64,000 nucleotides of DNA from Meira nashicola (lineage: Eukaryota; Basidiomycota; Exobasidiomycetes; Exobasidiales; Brachybasidiaceae), in the NCBI GenBank assembly GCA_001600355.1, contig BCJU01000010.1, positions 32,459-96,458 on the forward strand. The letters are read 5' to 3'. The notes under the pieces are model-generated. The model worked only from the letters and a program-made list of their open reading frames with translations. It made no database searches and was not told the DNA's origin. Below, piece by piece: positions 30,531-41,249 of the stretch; the first letter of the stretch is position 1; each line of letters opens with the position of its first letter. The position numbers were made by a program, and so were the translations under genes.

Positions 30531-31001
30531 TCATAGTTCTGGCTTTTGTCTGATTTTTATCCAGGCATAAGTAAACGGCCCAATTGCAGCCCAAGCGAAA
30601 AATATATCTCCAATAAGATGAGCACGATCTTTTGCATTGAAAATGCCCATAAGTGTCATTAAACTAATATGTGCAATCATTCCGGTTGCAGTAAAGTCAA
30701 AGAAGACAACATTCGAAAGAGGATCTTCTGCTGCACGTAATACGTAGAAACCCCAAACGATATTTATAATAGCAATCATTTGCTCATACTGTTCTGCCCC
30801 ACCTGGTCCCCAACGAAGTAGAGAGTCTAAATAATCAGGTATCGGTAAGCGAAGCCAAGCACCAAAGAATGCAAGACTAAAGAAAAAAATCACAGTAAAG
30901 CCAAACCATCTTGCAACACGAGTAAAATAAGTAAGCGATTCCCTTTCTGCCAATTTTACTGGAGAAGAAGTTGTTTCTTGATGTGGAGTGTTTCTGCTCA
31001 T
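30531..31001 (-). CDS. Small four-helix membrane protein
   Basis: A 156-aa protein with hydrophilic first 25 residues and four predicted helices: about 33-50, 73-92, 100-118 and 128-148. Conserved-looking segments are AEQYEQMIAIINIVWGFYVLRAAEDP and FDFTATGMIAH, which resemble a family of small uncharacterised membrane proteins present in bacteria and fungi. I cannot name it with certainty. No signal peptide or catalytic motif. The next gene on the same strand, a GNAT acetyltransferase, is too far for a shared transcript. Confidence 0.6.
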   Translation of the reverse strand: MSRNTPHQETTSSPVKLAERESLTYFTRVARWFGFTVIFFFSLAFFGAWLRLPIPDYLDSLLRWGPGGAEQYEQMIAIINIVWGFYVLRAAEDPLSNVVFFDFTATGMIAHISLMTLMGIFNAKDRAHLIGDIFFAWAAIGPFTYAWIKIRQKPEL

Positions 31002-31349
31002 CTTTACAAAGGAGGTCAGAAAAGATGGTTCTAATCAGGTGAATTGATTAAGATAGATCCCATTTAAATATCTTTTTACAGAGTGATCTGAGCGTCATTT
31101 TAGTGATTACGACGTCGATAATACTTATAAGTTCTGGATTATAATCTACTCCGACTTCCGCTCCGTTTTTTTTTCGTCTACTTTGAATGCAATTGGAACT
31201 TATTCTTCCTAGGTATAAGCTTCTGGAATTCTTTCTGTTTACCCTCGGAAAAATTAACTGAGCATCGAGTCTGCATTGAGTGAGACTTTTAAAATCATTG
31301 TTTTTAAAGCTCAGCATATAAAGGGAAGCAATACGAAAATGGTAATGCT

Positions 31350-31895
31350 CTATGCGCAGCGCAGCGCATTTTTAGAAAGCATTTCTATTTCCTTTTTCAA
31401 AAATATAGACTGAGGAGCTTCACCTTTTTTATCATAAGGCGGAAAAGCAGGACAAGACTGAAAGCCAACGCGAGAGTAAAATCTTCTAGCCTGTTGTACA
31501 AATGTTCCAGTTTCCACTAAAAGAGTTTTGAAACCGAGCTGTAAAGCATGATGCTCTAAAGCGGATATTAAACGATCAGCCAATCTATAAGTTTGTCCGC
31601 GAAATTCGGGTAATATAAACATTCGCTTCACCTCTATTCTTTCTTTGTCCACTTTTCGAAGACCACCTGCTCCAACGTATCGATATTCTTTTGATTCATC
31701 ATTCAGATCTACTTTCTGTCTTATCAAAAGAAACAGCAAACAGTCTCCTTGGCTTGGTCGAACACCTGGCTCGCCTGGATCTTGAGGATAACGTAAATTA
31801 AACTCTTCTCTTTGCATTTTTCGTAATCTTTCAGCATCAGGATTATTCCATAATACTGGAATAATCTCAAATGGAAGAGGTTCTTTTACAAACAT
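31350..31895 (-). CDS. GNAT-family N-acetyltransferase
   Basis: A 181-aa protein with the GNAT fold. VDKERIEVKRMFILPEFRGQTYRLADRLI (about 96-124) contains motif A: the beta-4 strand followed by the acetyl-CoA pyrophosphate loop R-G-Q-x-x-R/x. FKTLLVETG and QARRFYSRVGFQSC are motif B and the C-terminal strand. It transfers acetyl from acetyl-CoA to an amine substrate that cannot be predicted. A CGCTAAAAT motif lies 69 bp upstream. The last codons and stop (NALRCA) are made from a copy of the GC-rich repeat, so the natural C-terminus may have been altered by it. Confidence 0.82.
   Translation of the reverse strand: MFVKEPLPFEIIPVLWNNPDAERLRKMQREEFNLRYPQDPGEPGVRPSQGDCLLFLLIRQKVDLNDESKEYRYVGAGGLRKVDKERIEVKRMFILPEFRGQTYRLADRLISALEHHALQLGFKTLLVETGTFVQQARRFYSRVGFQSCPAFPPYDKKGEAPQSIFLKKEIEMLSKNALRCA
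31353..31368. repeat. GC-rich repeat element, copy E, inside a coding 3' end
   Basis: TGCGCAGCGCAGCGCA shares the GCGCAGCGC 9-mer with the other copies but is a tandem rather than a clean palindrome. It encodes the last four residues of the acetyltransferase on the minus strand. Confidence 0.6.
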
Positions 31896-32042
31896 TATAA
31901 CAATTAAAGAGAGAGAAACATAGGTAAGAAATGATGATATTCTAAGCCTATATACCTATAATTACGCTAAAATCCAAAATACGATTGATATTTACACAGC
32001 TTTTACGCCCTTTTGATTTACGTCGTCTGAGTCAAGTCCGAG

Positions 32043-32834
32043 TCATACTTTACCTTTATTCAGGAACGCGTCAATTCTGATTTTAGCTGAACCTTCTTGA
32101 ACAACGGCTCGAAAGCTGTTTTCTTCTATACAAAGTCCATCGTCAATAGAAGCATCCATACCCATATGAACTGCATGTAAGATTGCACTAGTAGAAGCAA
32201 GTGAAAATTGTGAAATTTCAATTGCTAATCTCTTGGTTTCAATTTGTAATTCTTCAAGGTTCGTAACAACTTTATTAATTAAACCTTTACGAAAAGCTTC
32301 TTCAGCGTTAAATTCTCTACCCGTTAAAAGAAGTTCAAGAGCTGATTTTCTACCAATATTACGTGGCAATCTTTGTGTTCCACCAAAAGTTGGTATAATT
32401 CCAATCTTAATTTCAGCTTTTGAAAACCTTGCTGATTGAATCGCAATTGCTAAATGACTTGCTTCTACAATTTCACATCCTCCGCCAAAACAAATTCCAT
32501 TTATTGCACAAATAATTGGCTTTCTAAATGATTCTATTCTTCTTGTTAATGCTTGACCTGGCCTTAACCAATTTGCTATTACAGAATCGGAACCTTGAGC
32601 GAAATAATGTTCAAGTTCAACGATATCAGCGCCTGCGCTAAAAGACCTACCTTGACCTCCTGTTAAAATAATCACTTTAATACTACTTTCAAGTTCAGCT
32701 TTATCCAACTCTTTCATTATACAGTGGATCAATGGCCTTGATAAACAATTTAACTTTTCAGGTTTATTCAATGTTAAAGTTAGTATAGGTCCTTCTTGTT
32801 TGCGCAAAAGGAGTTCGCTTTCTTCAGATGTCAT
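32043..32834 (-). CDS. Enoyl-CoA hydratase
   Basis: A 263-aa single-exon crotonase of standard length. TLNKPEKLNCLSRPLI is the first block, SFSAGADIVEL the oxyanion A/G-x-D loop, and ICAINGICFGGGCEIVEASHLAIA the second oxyanion block with the first catalytic Glu position. AEIKIGIIPTFGGTQRLPR carries the second Glu; the usual G-A-GGTQ here is T-F-GGTQ. It should hydrate trans-2-enoyl-CoA in fatty acid or branched amino acid degradation. There is no C-terminal peroxisomal tripeptide, so mitochondrial or cytosolic location is open. A paralogue with an intron is at 3514-4615; the two are clearly diverged. Confidence 0.88.
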   Translation of the reverse strand: MTSEESELLLRKQEGPILTLTLNKPEKLNCLSRPLIHCIMKELDKAELESSIKVIILTGGQGRSFSAGADIVELEHYFAQGSDSVIANWLRPGQALTRRIESFRKPIICAINGICFGGGCEIVEASHLAIAIQSARFSKAEIKIGIIPTFGGTQRLPRNIGRKSALELLLTGREFNAEEAFRKGLINKVVTNLEELQIETKRLAIEISQFSLASTSAILHAVHMGMDASIDDGLCIEENSFRAVVQEGSAKIRIDAFLNKGKV

Positions 32835-34304
32835 TTTGATTCTCGTTCTTGGTAGAATTAGAAAGAAAGGTAAGTCTTTAAGACTTTTAACTCATTAAAT
32901 ATATTCCCTCAACCCGGTCCCCCAAGTCAAGCAAGTCTAGAACACGTGTCAAGAGAGAGAGAATAAGTTTTTATTTTCCATGTGCTGTAAATTACGTTTA
33001 AATTTAGGCTGATATATAGCGTGTCGCGGAGGCTTCCCCGCATTTCTATATATAAATGTTAGAGTTTGTGGGGTAGATTATAACGCAAAAAAGATTTATA
33101 ACTTAGATAAGCCAACTATTATAAAGCTAAACTTATAAAAAATCTTCTTCCCTTTTTTTAGCCAAGCAAATTCAATTGGTTGAAAAGATGTTCGAGTTAA
33201 AATCATAAGCTATGATGTGTACTTTAGGCAATCCTTATACTGTACGTTTCTATTCGTTATCATTATGGTGATCTTCAATTAGCCTACTAATAGACAAGTT
33301 GTTTTTCGTCATAATTATGATTTTCCATTCTCTGCTTAAATCATAAATTTTTAGACTATATTTATACATTATCATGATTCAAATCCTTCTAACGAATATT
33401 CTGCTATAAGAGGATATAGCAGTACTATAGACATTATCAGATAAACAGGAGAATAGCAAGAGTGATAAACGTAAAATAAGAGTATTCGCATTTTAGACGC
33501 TTTAGTACTTACATCGATCGCGCCTTAAAACCAGAGAATTGATGCTTATTTTGACTTTAGTAGTTGATACGTACAGTTAATACCTAGAGGAATGACGATG
33601 AGAAAAAAGTTAAATCACGTAGGCCCATCTATACTTGTTAGATAATCTATGGCATCCATTTATATATAAGATCGGCAACTTACTCAGTTACCTATAAATA
33701 TACTATTCAGGGAAAACAGTATGTTATTCTTCTATAAACAAGTATACGGTTCTGACAGCAGGCTCTAAAGGTTACACGGCGTATCCTTGATTTGTAGTCT
33801 AGAAATTTAAACGGGTAAATAAGGGTCGACATTGTTTGGAAGCAAGTTTCTTGAAATTTTTAGTGAGTTTTAGTGGCCGAAAAGAAGACTAAAGCACGAG
33901 AAAAAAAAATTCGCCGCGACAATGTTCGATAAATTAATTAATAATAGCCGGTGATCATCTATCTTGCATAGATCTGCCTCGGCCCAAGCGAAAGCTGCGT
34001 TCTCATGCTTTGAATATCTCTAAAATTAAGAACGCGTCAGGGCAACTACGGTAAAAAGTTTTACTCTGCACAACTCCGCCCGGAAAGAATGATATTATTT
34101 TGCACGTACCTATAAATAAATTGATACTTGCCACCTTCTATACGCTAAAATAGAATACCCAGTATTTTGTTCAATTGTTTCAATGTAATCGATCGAGAAA
34201 GAGGCATGTGTATGTTACTTCGTTTGTGGAGTAATACATAGAAATAATAGAAGTTTTTTTTATACTGTAAACCACCACCATATAATAAAAAACAAGCTTT
34301 GAAA
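32835..34304. other. Long gene-free interval
   Basis: About 1.47 kb, very AT-rich, with no frame above 60 codons. It includes ACGCTAAAAT at 34142-34151, 154 bp before the adenylating-enzyme ATG, and a GC-richer patch near 33020-33045 (GTCGCGGAGGCTTCCCCGC). An unannotated non-coding RNA cannot be excluded; no tRNA-like box pair was seen. Confidence 0.55.
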
Positions 34305-36387
34305 ATGACAACTGTCAAAGAAGAATTTACTGAAGAAGGCGAACAAATCTTCCCAAATGATGCTTTTCAAGCTGATGCACCATGCCTTGAAAATTTCCTA
34401 GATGGTATATTATTTTGGAGTAAACATACTCCTTCTTCTACTGCTCTCTTTTTTCCTCGTATGCCAGGATCACACTCTATGGAAACCGTACAATGGAATG
34501 AACTTAGGGTATGTTATATAAAATTGTATCGTTATGATTCCTTTGCTGATCTTTTAATTGAAATTTTTCAAATTTAGGATGCGGTTCAATTGGCAAAAGA
34601 ATGGTTGTGTAAAACACTTTGTTTGCCAAAAAATGCTTCAGAGATTAATATTTCTGGTCTGGATGAAGATGCAGCAAGGGGCAAAAGAACAGTTACCCTT
34701 CTAATCGCACCAACGCATGATAATATCTGTCTTTGGATGGCATTAGCAAGTATGGGCTATACAACGCAATTCATCAGTTTAGCTCACGTTCCTGAAGTGA
34801 TTGCTACTTTGATATGCAAAGCAAAAAGTGAAAAAGTCATTACCGGTGGATTAGACGAAGAATGGCTAAAAAAGAGTAAATCTTCTTTGGAAGAGATGGA
34901 TAATTCTTTATCCCACAACTGGTTCCAGACAGAAGAAGTATCTACTCTTTCCGGTCTTCTAGATCGTATCAGAAGTAAAAAAGAAACTGTGCAAACCTTG
35001 CAATTTCAATCTTCACCTACTCCTTTGGTATTATTACACAGTTTTGGCTCTACAAACGTTCCAAAGTTATATCCGGTCACGCTTGAAAGTGCAAATTTAA
35101 GTGCAATTGATTCGGCTAAATTTTGGTGTGCTTTACCAAAGGAAAAGCGTTGGAGAAGACAATTAGAGACAAGTTTATGTTTTCATTTTTCATTTCAACA
35201 ACCCGTTTGGCGTGCTTTGATGTGTGGTACAGCGCTTATCTTTCCATGTATACGTGCAAATCAAGAAGAAGCGACAACTTCTTCACACGAAAGTAAAGGA
35301 GGAAAAGTTCTCATTCCAAACGCAACTGATATTCTTGATTCTCTTGCAATGGCAGATGGTGATGTCTTGTATGCTTCTCCTACAGGTTTAGAAAAAATGA
35401 CTTTGACTGCCTTGCAAACCGAAAATCAATCTTGGAGGCGAGCTTTATCAAGGTTAAAAGATGCTCATACGGGCGGCGCTCCTGTTAGTCGTCAAATGGC
35501 CGATACTTTCAGCAAAGCGAATCTTGAAGTGATGCAAGTATTTGCAACCACGGAAGCAGGTATGCTGTGAGTATACATATAAAGTATATAATCTGATATA
35601 AACATTACTGACAATCCTTCTTTTATAAAGCTTCTTGGCTAAACCTTCTCTCACAAAGCATCTTTGCAATCTAACACCTAGACCTCAATTAGCACATAAA
35701 ATGCTTTTTTATCAATCTGATCCAAAAGATGATACTCTTCAACTTTGGCTACCAGAAGATTTTCCTGGACTTCAAAAGTATGGACTTAAATTTGAACCTT
35801 ATCCAGGAGATAAATCGATTAAAGCATGGAATACGTGTGATACATTTGCACGTATTACACCTCATGCACCTTTGTATGAATTCAGAGGAAGAACGGATGA
35901 TTGGTTACGTTTGACCGTTGGAACGGCTTGTAGAGCTTTGGAAATTGAAGATAGATTGATGGAATTAATGCGTGAGCCAAAGTCACAACCTTCAAGTAAC
36001 GAACAAAGTCCAATCCTTAGCCCTAGTACATCTTCAAGTAGTCAATTTTCTGTAAAGGATTTACAAGAGTCATTTAGCAGCGCCGGATCTGCTAATTCCC
36101 AACGGATTGAAGCTGTTACAGTTTTAGGTAATGCACGTAAATCATTATCAGCCGTCGTTCAATTGAAAGAATGCGCATATCCTGAAGAAGAAGAAAAAGA
36201 AACGGCAAAACGTGCGGCAGAAATTATAACAAAAGAAAAATTACAATATCCTCTCATTTTGCGTCCAGAAGCAATCATTTTCGCTACACCTGAAACTCCT
36301 CCAATTGCAATCACACAAAAAGGAAGTGTTCAACGTAAAAAGAACGAGAAAGCTTTCAGTTCAATTCTTGAAAAGATGGATTTGTGA
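34305..36387 (+). CDS. Stand-alone adenylate-forming (AMP-binding) enzyme, NRPS-like
   Basis: Exons 34305-34508, 34578-35566 and 35631-36387 (introns 69 and 64 nt, the second with an AAG acceptor) give 649 aa. The adenylation fold is recognisable: LLHSFGSTNVPKLYPVT (the A3 phosphate loop, normally SGSTGxPK), ATTEAGML (A5), YEFRGRTDDWLRLTVG (A7/A8) and the C-terminal ITQKGSVQRKK with the A10 lysine. It ends there: no carrier, reductase, thioesterase or condensation domain follows. It would activate a carboxylic acid as an acyl adenylate; the TG to TN change in the phosphate loop and lack of a carrier are unusual. The P450 and transporters downstream suggest secondary metabolism. Substrate unknown. 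Confidence 0.75.
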
Positions 36388-37049
36388 TTATTGTAGTTAG
36401 GCATTTAATAAAGATTTTTTAAGAATGATGTATATGTGCAGAAAACACCCAGTTTTTACTACTTACTAAGCTAAGGACTACTATAAATAGGGTGCATATA
36501 AACTTTTAAAGAAAACTTGTAGTACTTGCATATGATCGGCAATGCACCACCAATGCATATGATTTTCTCACGTTCTTTCAATGCATTTGCACTAATGTAC
36601 GACTTCTCGAAACCCTACTTGTGGTACTATGATCGTTGAGTGAGATGAAAAGAGTGCACGTTGCAAGTGGAGATGATGTAAGTTTGACAGAAGCTGGCAA
36701 ACTTTTGAAATCATACGATCTTTATGGTACGTTCATGTACATTGTATTGTGAAAAAACTTTTGGGTGGAGGCCATCACCATTGTCATGAGAACTTCATTA
36801 AGGCTAGAGTTTTCGATTAGATCACATTCAATCGAAATCAGATCGGAGTTTTAAAGTTGGTTAAACGTCATAATGCTATTTATCCTTCATGCCTTCCGGG
36901 GATTTGAAAAGTTGTGCATGTGAATTTGTTTTGGTGAAAAATAGTTTTTGGTGCTTGCACGTTTCGAAATTTGATGGGTCATTATAAAAGTTAATACACC
37001 CCTTCAATCACGATCACATAAACCCCCAATCATCCTCTTAAGATCAATA
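36388..37049. other. Promoter region of the first P450 gene
   Basis: No gene recognised. The last 40 bases before 37050 are pyrimidine-rich leader. Several CATATG/GTAC-rich short words but no clear repeat. Confidence 0.5.
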
Positions 37050-39032
37050 ATGAGCGCTAATCGAACCATTGTTACGCCAAATTCTATCTCAGCAGTAGAT
37101 GGCCTTGGAGGCTTTTTTGCTTCTGGCTATCGAACCGCTATTTCAACTTTCTCTGCAGAAAAGAGCATTAAAATGCAACATTTACAATTATCACCTTTGG
37201 TTTCATTTTCACTTATAGCCTTTTTAACATTTTCAATCATTGCTTTGGCAAATTTAGCATATCAAATCACATTTATGTCAACTTTTAGAGGTTGGCAAAG
37301 ACCAAAAGTACAAGGAAAATGGTCATGGATTATGGGAAACTTGATTCGTGAGTCACATTTTAAAATTAAAATAATTTTTATGAGCATAACTAACGTTCAC
37401 TTTCTTTCTTTCTTAGAAATGCAAAAAGGTAACCCTGGTGAAATTCAAATGGAATGGACAGAAAAGTATGGAGGAGCAGTTGTTTACCGTGGTTTAGCAG
37501 GAAATGAGCGATTATTAATTTCAGATCCACGTGCTTTAATGTATGTTTTACAACAACGTTGTTATGCATTTCCAAAACCATCTGGAGCTCGTTCAGCTTT
37601 AAGTAATTTATTAGGAGAAGGAGTTCTTACAACAGAAGGAGATGTTCATAAACGTCAACGTAAAATTGTTAATCCGACATTTACACAATCTGCTATTCGT
37701 GATTTTTTACCTTTATTTTGGAGGCATTCTCGTGCTCTTGCAACTCATTTACAAAAATCAATGGAAGAAGAAAGAAATGCAAAAAATCAAAATAAAACAA
37801 TAGAACGTTTATCAATAGCTCATGAACTTTCTCCCGCTTATATTAATGATGAAACGATTAATCAAGATAACGTTAAACTTCCTGATGATAATATGAAAAT
37901 GGATGAGAAAGCAATGGTACCTACAATAATAGACGTTCTACATTGGACAAGCAGGACTACACTAGATGTGATCGGAGAAAGTGCTTTTAGCTATAAGTTA
38001 AATTCATTACAAAGAGGTGAAAATGGTGACGTGATTGCAGATTCTTTTAATAAGATGATGACTCATGTAGGTCAATTAACAATATTGGAACGTGCACAAT
38101 TGCATTTCGAACAATTTAGCATCTTTGACGGCATTCGTCCTTTACCAACTTCATTTAATAAACGTGCGCGTGCATGTTATGATGCCGTTGAAAGTGTTGC
38201 ACAAAAAATGCTAAAAGAAAGACGAGAAGGTATTGCACCTCCAGAAACGGAAAAGGATGTTTTAGAAAGAGTTTTAAATGCAAACGAAGATTCTTCGGTT
38301 AAACAAAGTCAACGTCTAATGCCACATGAAATTATGGGACAATTAACTACACTTATTTTGGCAGGTCATGAAACTACAAGTACAGCATTAACTTGGGTTT
38401 TATATCAACTTGCAATGCATCCTTCAATACAAGAAAAGGTACGAAAGGAAATCTTGGAAGCGAAGCAAATTAATGAAAGAGAAGGAAAGGAAGATTTCAG
38501 CTATGAAGAATTACATGCTTTGCCTATGCTCAATAATATCACAAATGAGGTTATGCGTTTAAATCCTCCTGTTCATAGCACAAACCGTGAAGCAGCAGAG
38601 GATGACATCATTCCATTAAAATATCCTATCAAAGGTGAAGATGGACAAACGATCGATCAAATTCCAGTTCGCAAAGGTCAAGCGGTTATTGTTCATATAG
38701 CCACTTTTAATCGTAGGAAAGATTTATGGGGACCTGATGCCGATCAATTTCGTCCGGATAGATGGGAAAACTTACCTGAAAAAGTTTTGCAATCCGGCGT
38801 ACCAGGTTTTTCATTAAGTTTCTTGGCAGGTCCAAGAAATTGTGTAGGACAAAAGTTTGCCTTGACGGAATTTAAAGCGATTCTTTCTACTTTATTATCC
38901 ACTTTCTCTTTTGCTCCTCCACCTGGAACGGCAAAAGTGGATGCTAAGCAAGTTATTGTGACCAGACCTAGAATTCGAGGAATGGAATCTCAAGGAACAC
39001 AAATGCCTTTATGTGTTACGCCTTTGCAATAG
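37050..39032 (+). CDS. Cytochrome P450 monooxygenase
   Basis: Exons 37050-37347 and 37417-39032 give 637 aa. The 69-nt intron (GTGAGT, CTAAC, TTAG) is a multiple of three and lacks stops, so unspliced mRNA would encode 23 extra residues. A membrane anchor lies at about 47-75. The I-helix motif is LAGHETTSTALTW, the K-helix ExxR is NEVMRLNPP, the PERF-type region is FRPDRW, and the heme loop FLAGPRNCVGQKFA holds the cysteine ligand. It is an ER-bound monooxygenase using a P450 reductase. The B-C region (GEGVLTTEGDVHKRQRK) is typical. Next to an adenylating enzyme and efflux transporters it may decorate a secondary metabolite. Substrate and CYP family unassigned. Confidence 0.92.
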   Translation: MSANRTIVTPNSISAVDGLGGFFASGYRTAISTFSAEKSIKMQHLQLSPLVSFSLIAFLTFSIIALANLAYQITFMSTFRGWQRPKVQGKWSWIMGNLIRESHFKIKIIFMSITNVHFLSFLEMQKGNPGEIQMEWTEKYGGAVVYRGLAGNERLLISDPRALMYVLQQRCYAFPKPSGARSALSNLLGEGVLTTEGDVHKRQRKIVNPTFTQSAIRDFLPLFWRHSRALATHLQKSMEEERNAKNQNKTIERLSIAHELSPAYINDETINQDNVKLPDDNMKMDEKAMVPTIIDVLHWTSRTTLDVIGESAFSYKLNSLQRGENGDVIADSFNKMMTHVGQLTILERAQLHFEQFSIFDGIRPLPTSFNKRARACYDAVESVAQKMLKERREGIAPPETEKDVLERVLNANEDSSVKQSQRLMPHEIMGQLTTLILAGHETTSTALTWVLYQLAMHPSIQEKVRKEILEAKQINEREGKEDFSYEELHALPMLNNITNEVMRLNPPVHSTNREAAEDDIIPLKYPIKGEDGQTIDQIPVRKGQAVIVHIATFNRRKDLWGPDADQFRPDRWENLPEKVLQSGVPGFSLSFLAGPRNCVGQKFALTEFKAILSTLLSTFSFAPPPGTAKVDAKQVIVTRPRIRGMESQGTQMPLCVTPLQ

Positions 39033-39128
39033 AGCTCTCTTTTGTCATAGATGTTTTGTTTATAAATTATAAATTCATGTTTTATAAGAAACAAAAGAAA
39101 AAAGGTTGATTTTTTATTTAAGAGTGTC

Positions 39129-41249
39129 TCAGTACACATAACGGAAATCTTTACGTTTAAAGTCTGATAAATCTTGATTGTTTTGCATTTGTTGTTGCTG
39201 TTCAAGCTCTGAATCATCTCTGTTCAGGTTTCGCTTATAATTCCAAGCGGCATGAATGATTCCAATGCAAAACAAAGTGAAAGCAGCTCCTGCTAATGAA
39301 CCAATGATCACCTTTTTTGCCGTAGGATAATTTAACAGGGTTTCACTTTCAAGAAAGACTAAAGGTCCAATAATATTACCTAAAGCGTAAGCCAATTGAG
39401 AAACGATTGTAAAAATAACTCTTTTATCGTGACCTAAAACAGCAGAACCGATAAAAGAATATAATGCAACCACAGCCGGAGAGCCAAAGTTTAACAAAAC
39501 ATAACCAACAGTTTTTGCCGTCCTTCCTGTGGTTGAGACGTACATCATTGTTGAACCAGCAATTGCGATAAATAAGAGTAAATTTGCACCTAAGATACGA
39601 CTCTTTGTTATTAAAGCTGTGATTATAAACAATAAAACGCTCACAACTTGACCACCTCCAGGAGCAATACTAACAAGCAAAGTTTCTGCTTGTGAGAATC
39701 CAAAACCGGATAAAAGTTGAGTACTATAGGCGGTTACACCTCCATTTGGAATACTTCCAACTAAAAGTCCGCAAAAGAAAAGATATAAACGTACATCACA
39801 AATAGCCTCTAACCATTGATACCATGCAATCTTTCGTGTCTTTTTCACATAAGGAGTATGTGCAACTGTTACACCTTCTTCTTCGTTACCTTCTTTGACT
39901 GTGGCCAATTTTCCAGTTTTATTTTTATCTTGAACTTTTGGTTGTTGGGTAAATAAACGATTCAAGACTGCTTTTCTCTCAATTGGAGAGTATAAACGTG
40001 TACGATTTGGCGTATTAGGCATAAATGCAAGTAACATCAAACCAACAAAAATTGTAATTCCGCCTAAAATCAAATATAATTGTCTCCAAATAGATAAAGA
40101 GGATTTAATCACACTTGGATTAGTTAAAAGTCCGTATGATAGACCACCGCCTAAAATCAATGCAACACCATTAAATGCATACCAAATTGCTGTTCTACTA
40201 ATTGTTTCTCTTGGTGTATAAAACATTGAAGTGATTAAAACCAAAGCGGGCGTAACGGAAGATTCTAAGAAGCCTAAAAAGAATCGAACGGCAAGGATAC
40301 CAGAATAGTTATACGTTGCAGCATGTGTCATTGTTACCATTCCCCATAAAGTAACAGTTGCTCCTGTAGAAAGATCGGCAGAAACACGTTGAAGAACAAA
40401 GGTCCATAAAGGCAAACCTGAAATCATACCGATATAATAAATTGAAGCTGCAAAGCTATATTGACCCATTGTGATTTTAAGATCTGTTACTAAGCCAAGT
40501 AAAGCTGCATAAGAAAAGATTGCTTTATCGAGATATTGTAACATCACAACTAATGCCATCAAAGGCATAATGACGAGATCTGTTTTCCATAAAGCTCTTT
40601 TTGATGCCTTGAGAATTTGTTCGTCATCATAGTCTTCATTGATACTTTGAGCATCATAGGTGTCAGAGTTGTGTCCAACTTGGGTGCTAGGAGTTAAAAC
40701 TTCTTCATTAGGTGTCACGGATTTAGAAGTATTTTTCCTTTGATTTCCCTCCGTACTAATGAAATTATCAGCACTTGAAATTATCGTTGATCGATTTGCT
40801 GTTGACGGTTCTACACGAGTAAAGTTTAATTTTCCATCTTTGCTTGCCCTTGCTCTATTACCACTACGATCAAAGCTTGGTCGAAAGATATTCAAAGAAG
40901 TACGACCTTGTGAAGCAACTTCTTCATTGTTTGTTTCCAAGTCTCCATTAAGAGGACCAGAAAGCATTCCAGCCGGTAAATCAAACAAAGTAAAATTTGG
41001 TAAAGGTGAAGCAGCACGAATCGTTTCAGCACGACTTTGTGCTTCACTTCTTCTTCCGCCTTTTTCATTTTCATTTTGTGCTTGATCATTAACGCCATCT
41101 TCTCTTATACTTGTGCTTAAACGTCCACGAAAAGTGTCAAGTCGGTCACCCATAGAGCGTCTACCGATCGTTTCATGGCCGTAATTTTGTTCTTTTTTTA
41201 TATTTTCACCTTGAAGGTCACGCTCAGATTTATGTTTTCTGATTTCCAT
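39129..41249 (-). CDS. MFS transporter, allantoate-permease (Dal5/ACS) type, long N-tail
   Basis: A 706-aa protein. The first about 220 residues are hydrophilic, rich in Arg, Ser, Asn and Glu, and carry no helix. Then DLVIMPLMALVVMLQYLDKAIFSYAA begins twelve helices of the anion:cation symporter (Dal5-like) family; YTPRETISRTAIWYAFNGVA is a characteristic stretch. Such permeases import organic anions such as allantoate, nicotinate, biotin precursors or dipeptides. The tail is several times longer than the usual 30-60 residues and could be a regulatory or trafficking segment. It is divergent to the 14-helix transporter at 41750, which has a similar tail. A Q/N-rich end closes the C-terminus. 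Confidence 0.85.
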   Translation of the reverse strand: MEIRKHKSERDLQGENIKKEQNYGHETIGRRSMGDRLDTFRGRLSTSIREDGVNDQAQNENEKGGRRSEAQSRAETIRAASPLPNFTLFDLPAGMLSGPLNGDLETNNEEVASQGRTSLNIFRPSFDRSGNRARASKDGKLNFTRVEPSTANRSTIISSADNFISTEGNQRKNTSKSVTPNEEVLTPSTQVGHNSDTYDAQSINEDYDDEQILKASKRALWKTDLVIMPLMALVVMLQYLDKAIFSYAALLGLVTDLKITMGQYSFAASIYYIGMISGLPLWTFVLQRVSADLSTGATVTLWGMVTMTHAATYNYSGILAVRFFLGFLESSVTPALVLITSMFYTPRETISRTAIWYAFNGVALILGGGLSYGLLTNPSVIKSSLSIWRQLYLILGGITIFVGLMLLAFMPNTPNRTRLYSPIERKAVLNRLFTQQPKVQDKNKTGKLATVKEGNEEEGVTVAHTPYVKKTRKIAWYQWLEAICDVRLYLFFCGLLVGSIPNGGVTAYSTQLLSGFGFSQAETLLVSIAPGGGQVVSVLLFIITALITKSRILGANLLLFIAIAGSTMMYVSTTGRTAKTVGYVLLNFGSPAVVALYSFIGSAVLGHDKRVIFTIVSQLAYALGNIIGPLVFLESETLLNYPTAKKVIIGSLAGAAFTLFCIGIIHAAWNYKRNLNRDDSELEQQQQMQNNQDLSDFKRKDFRYVY

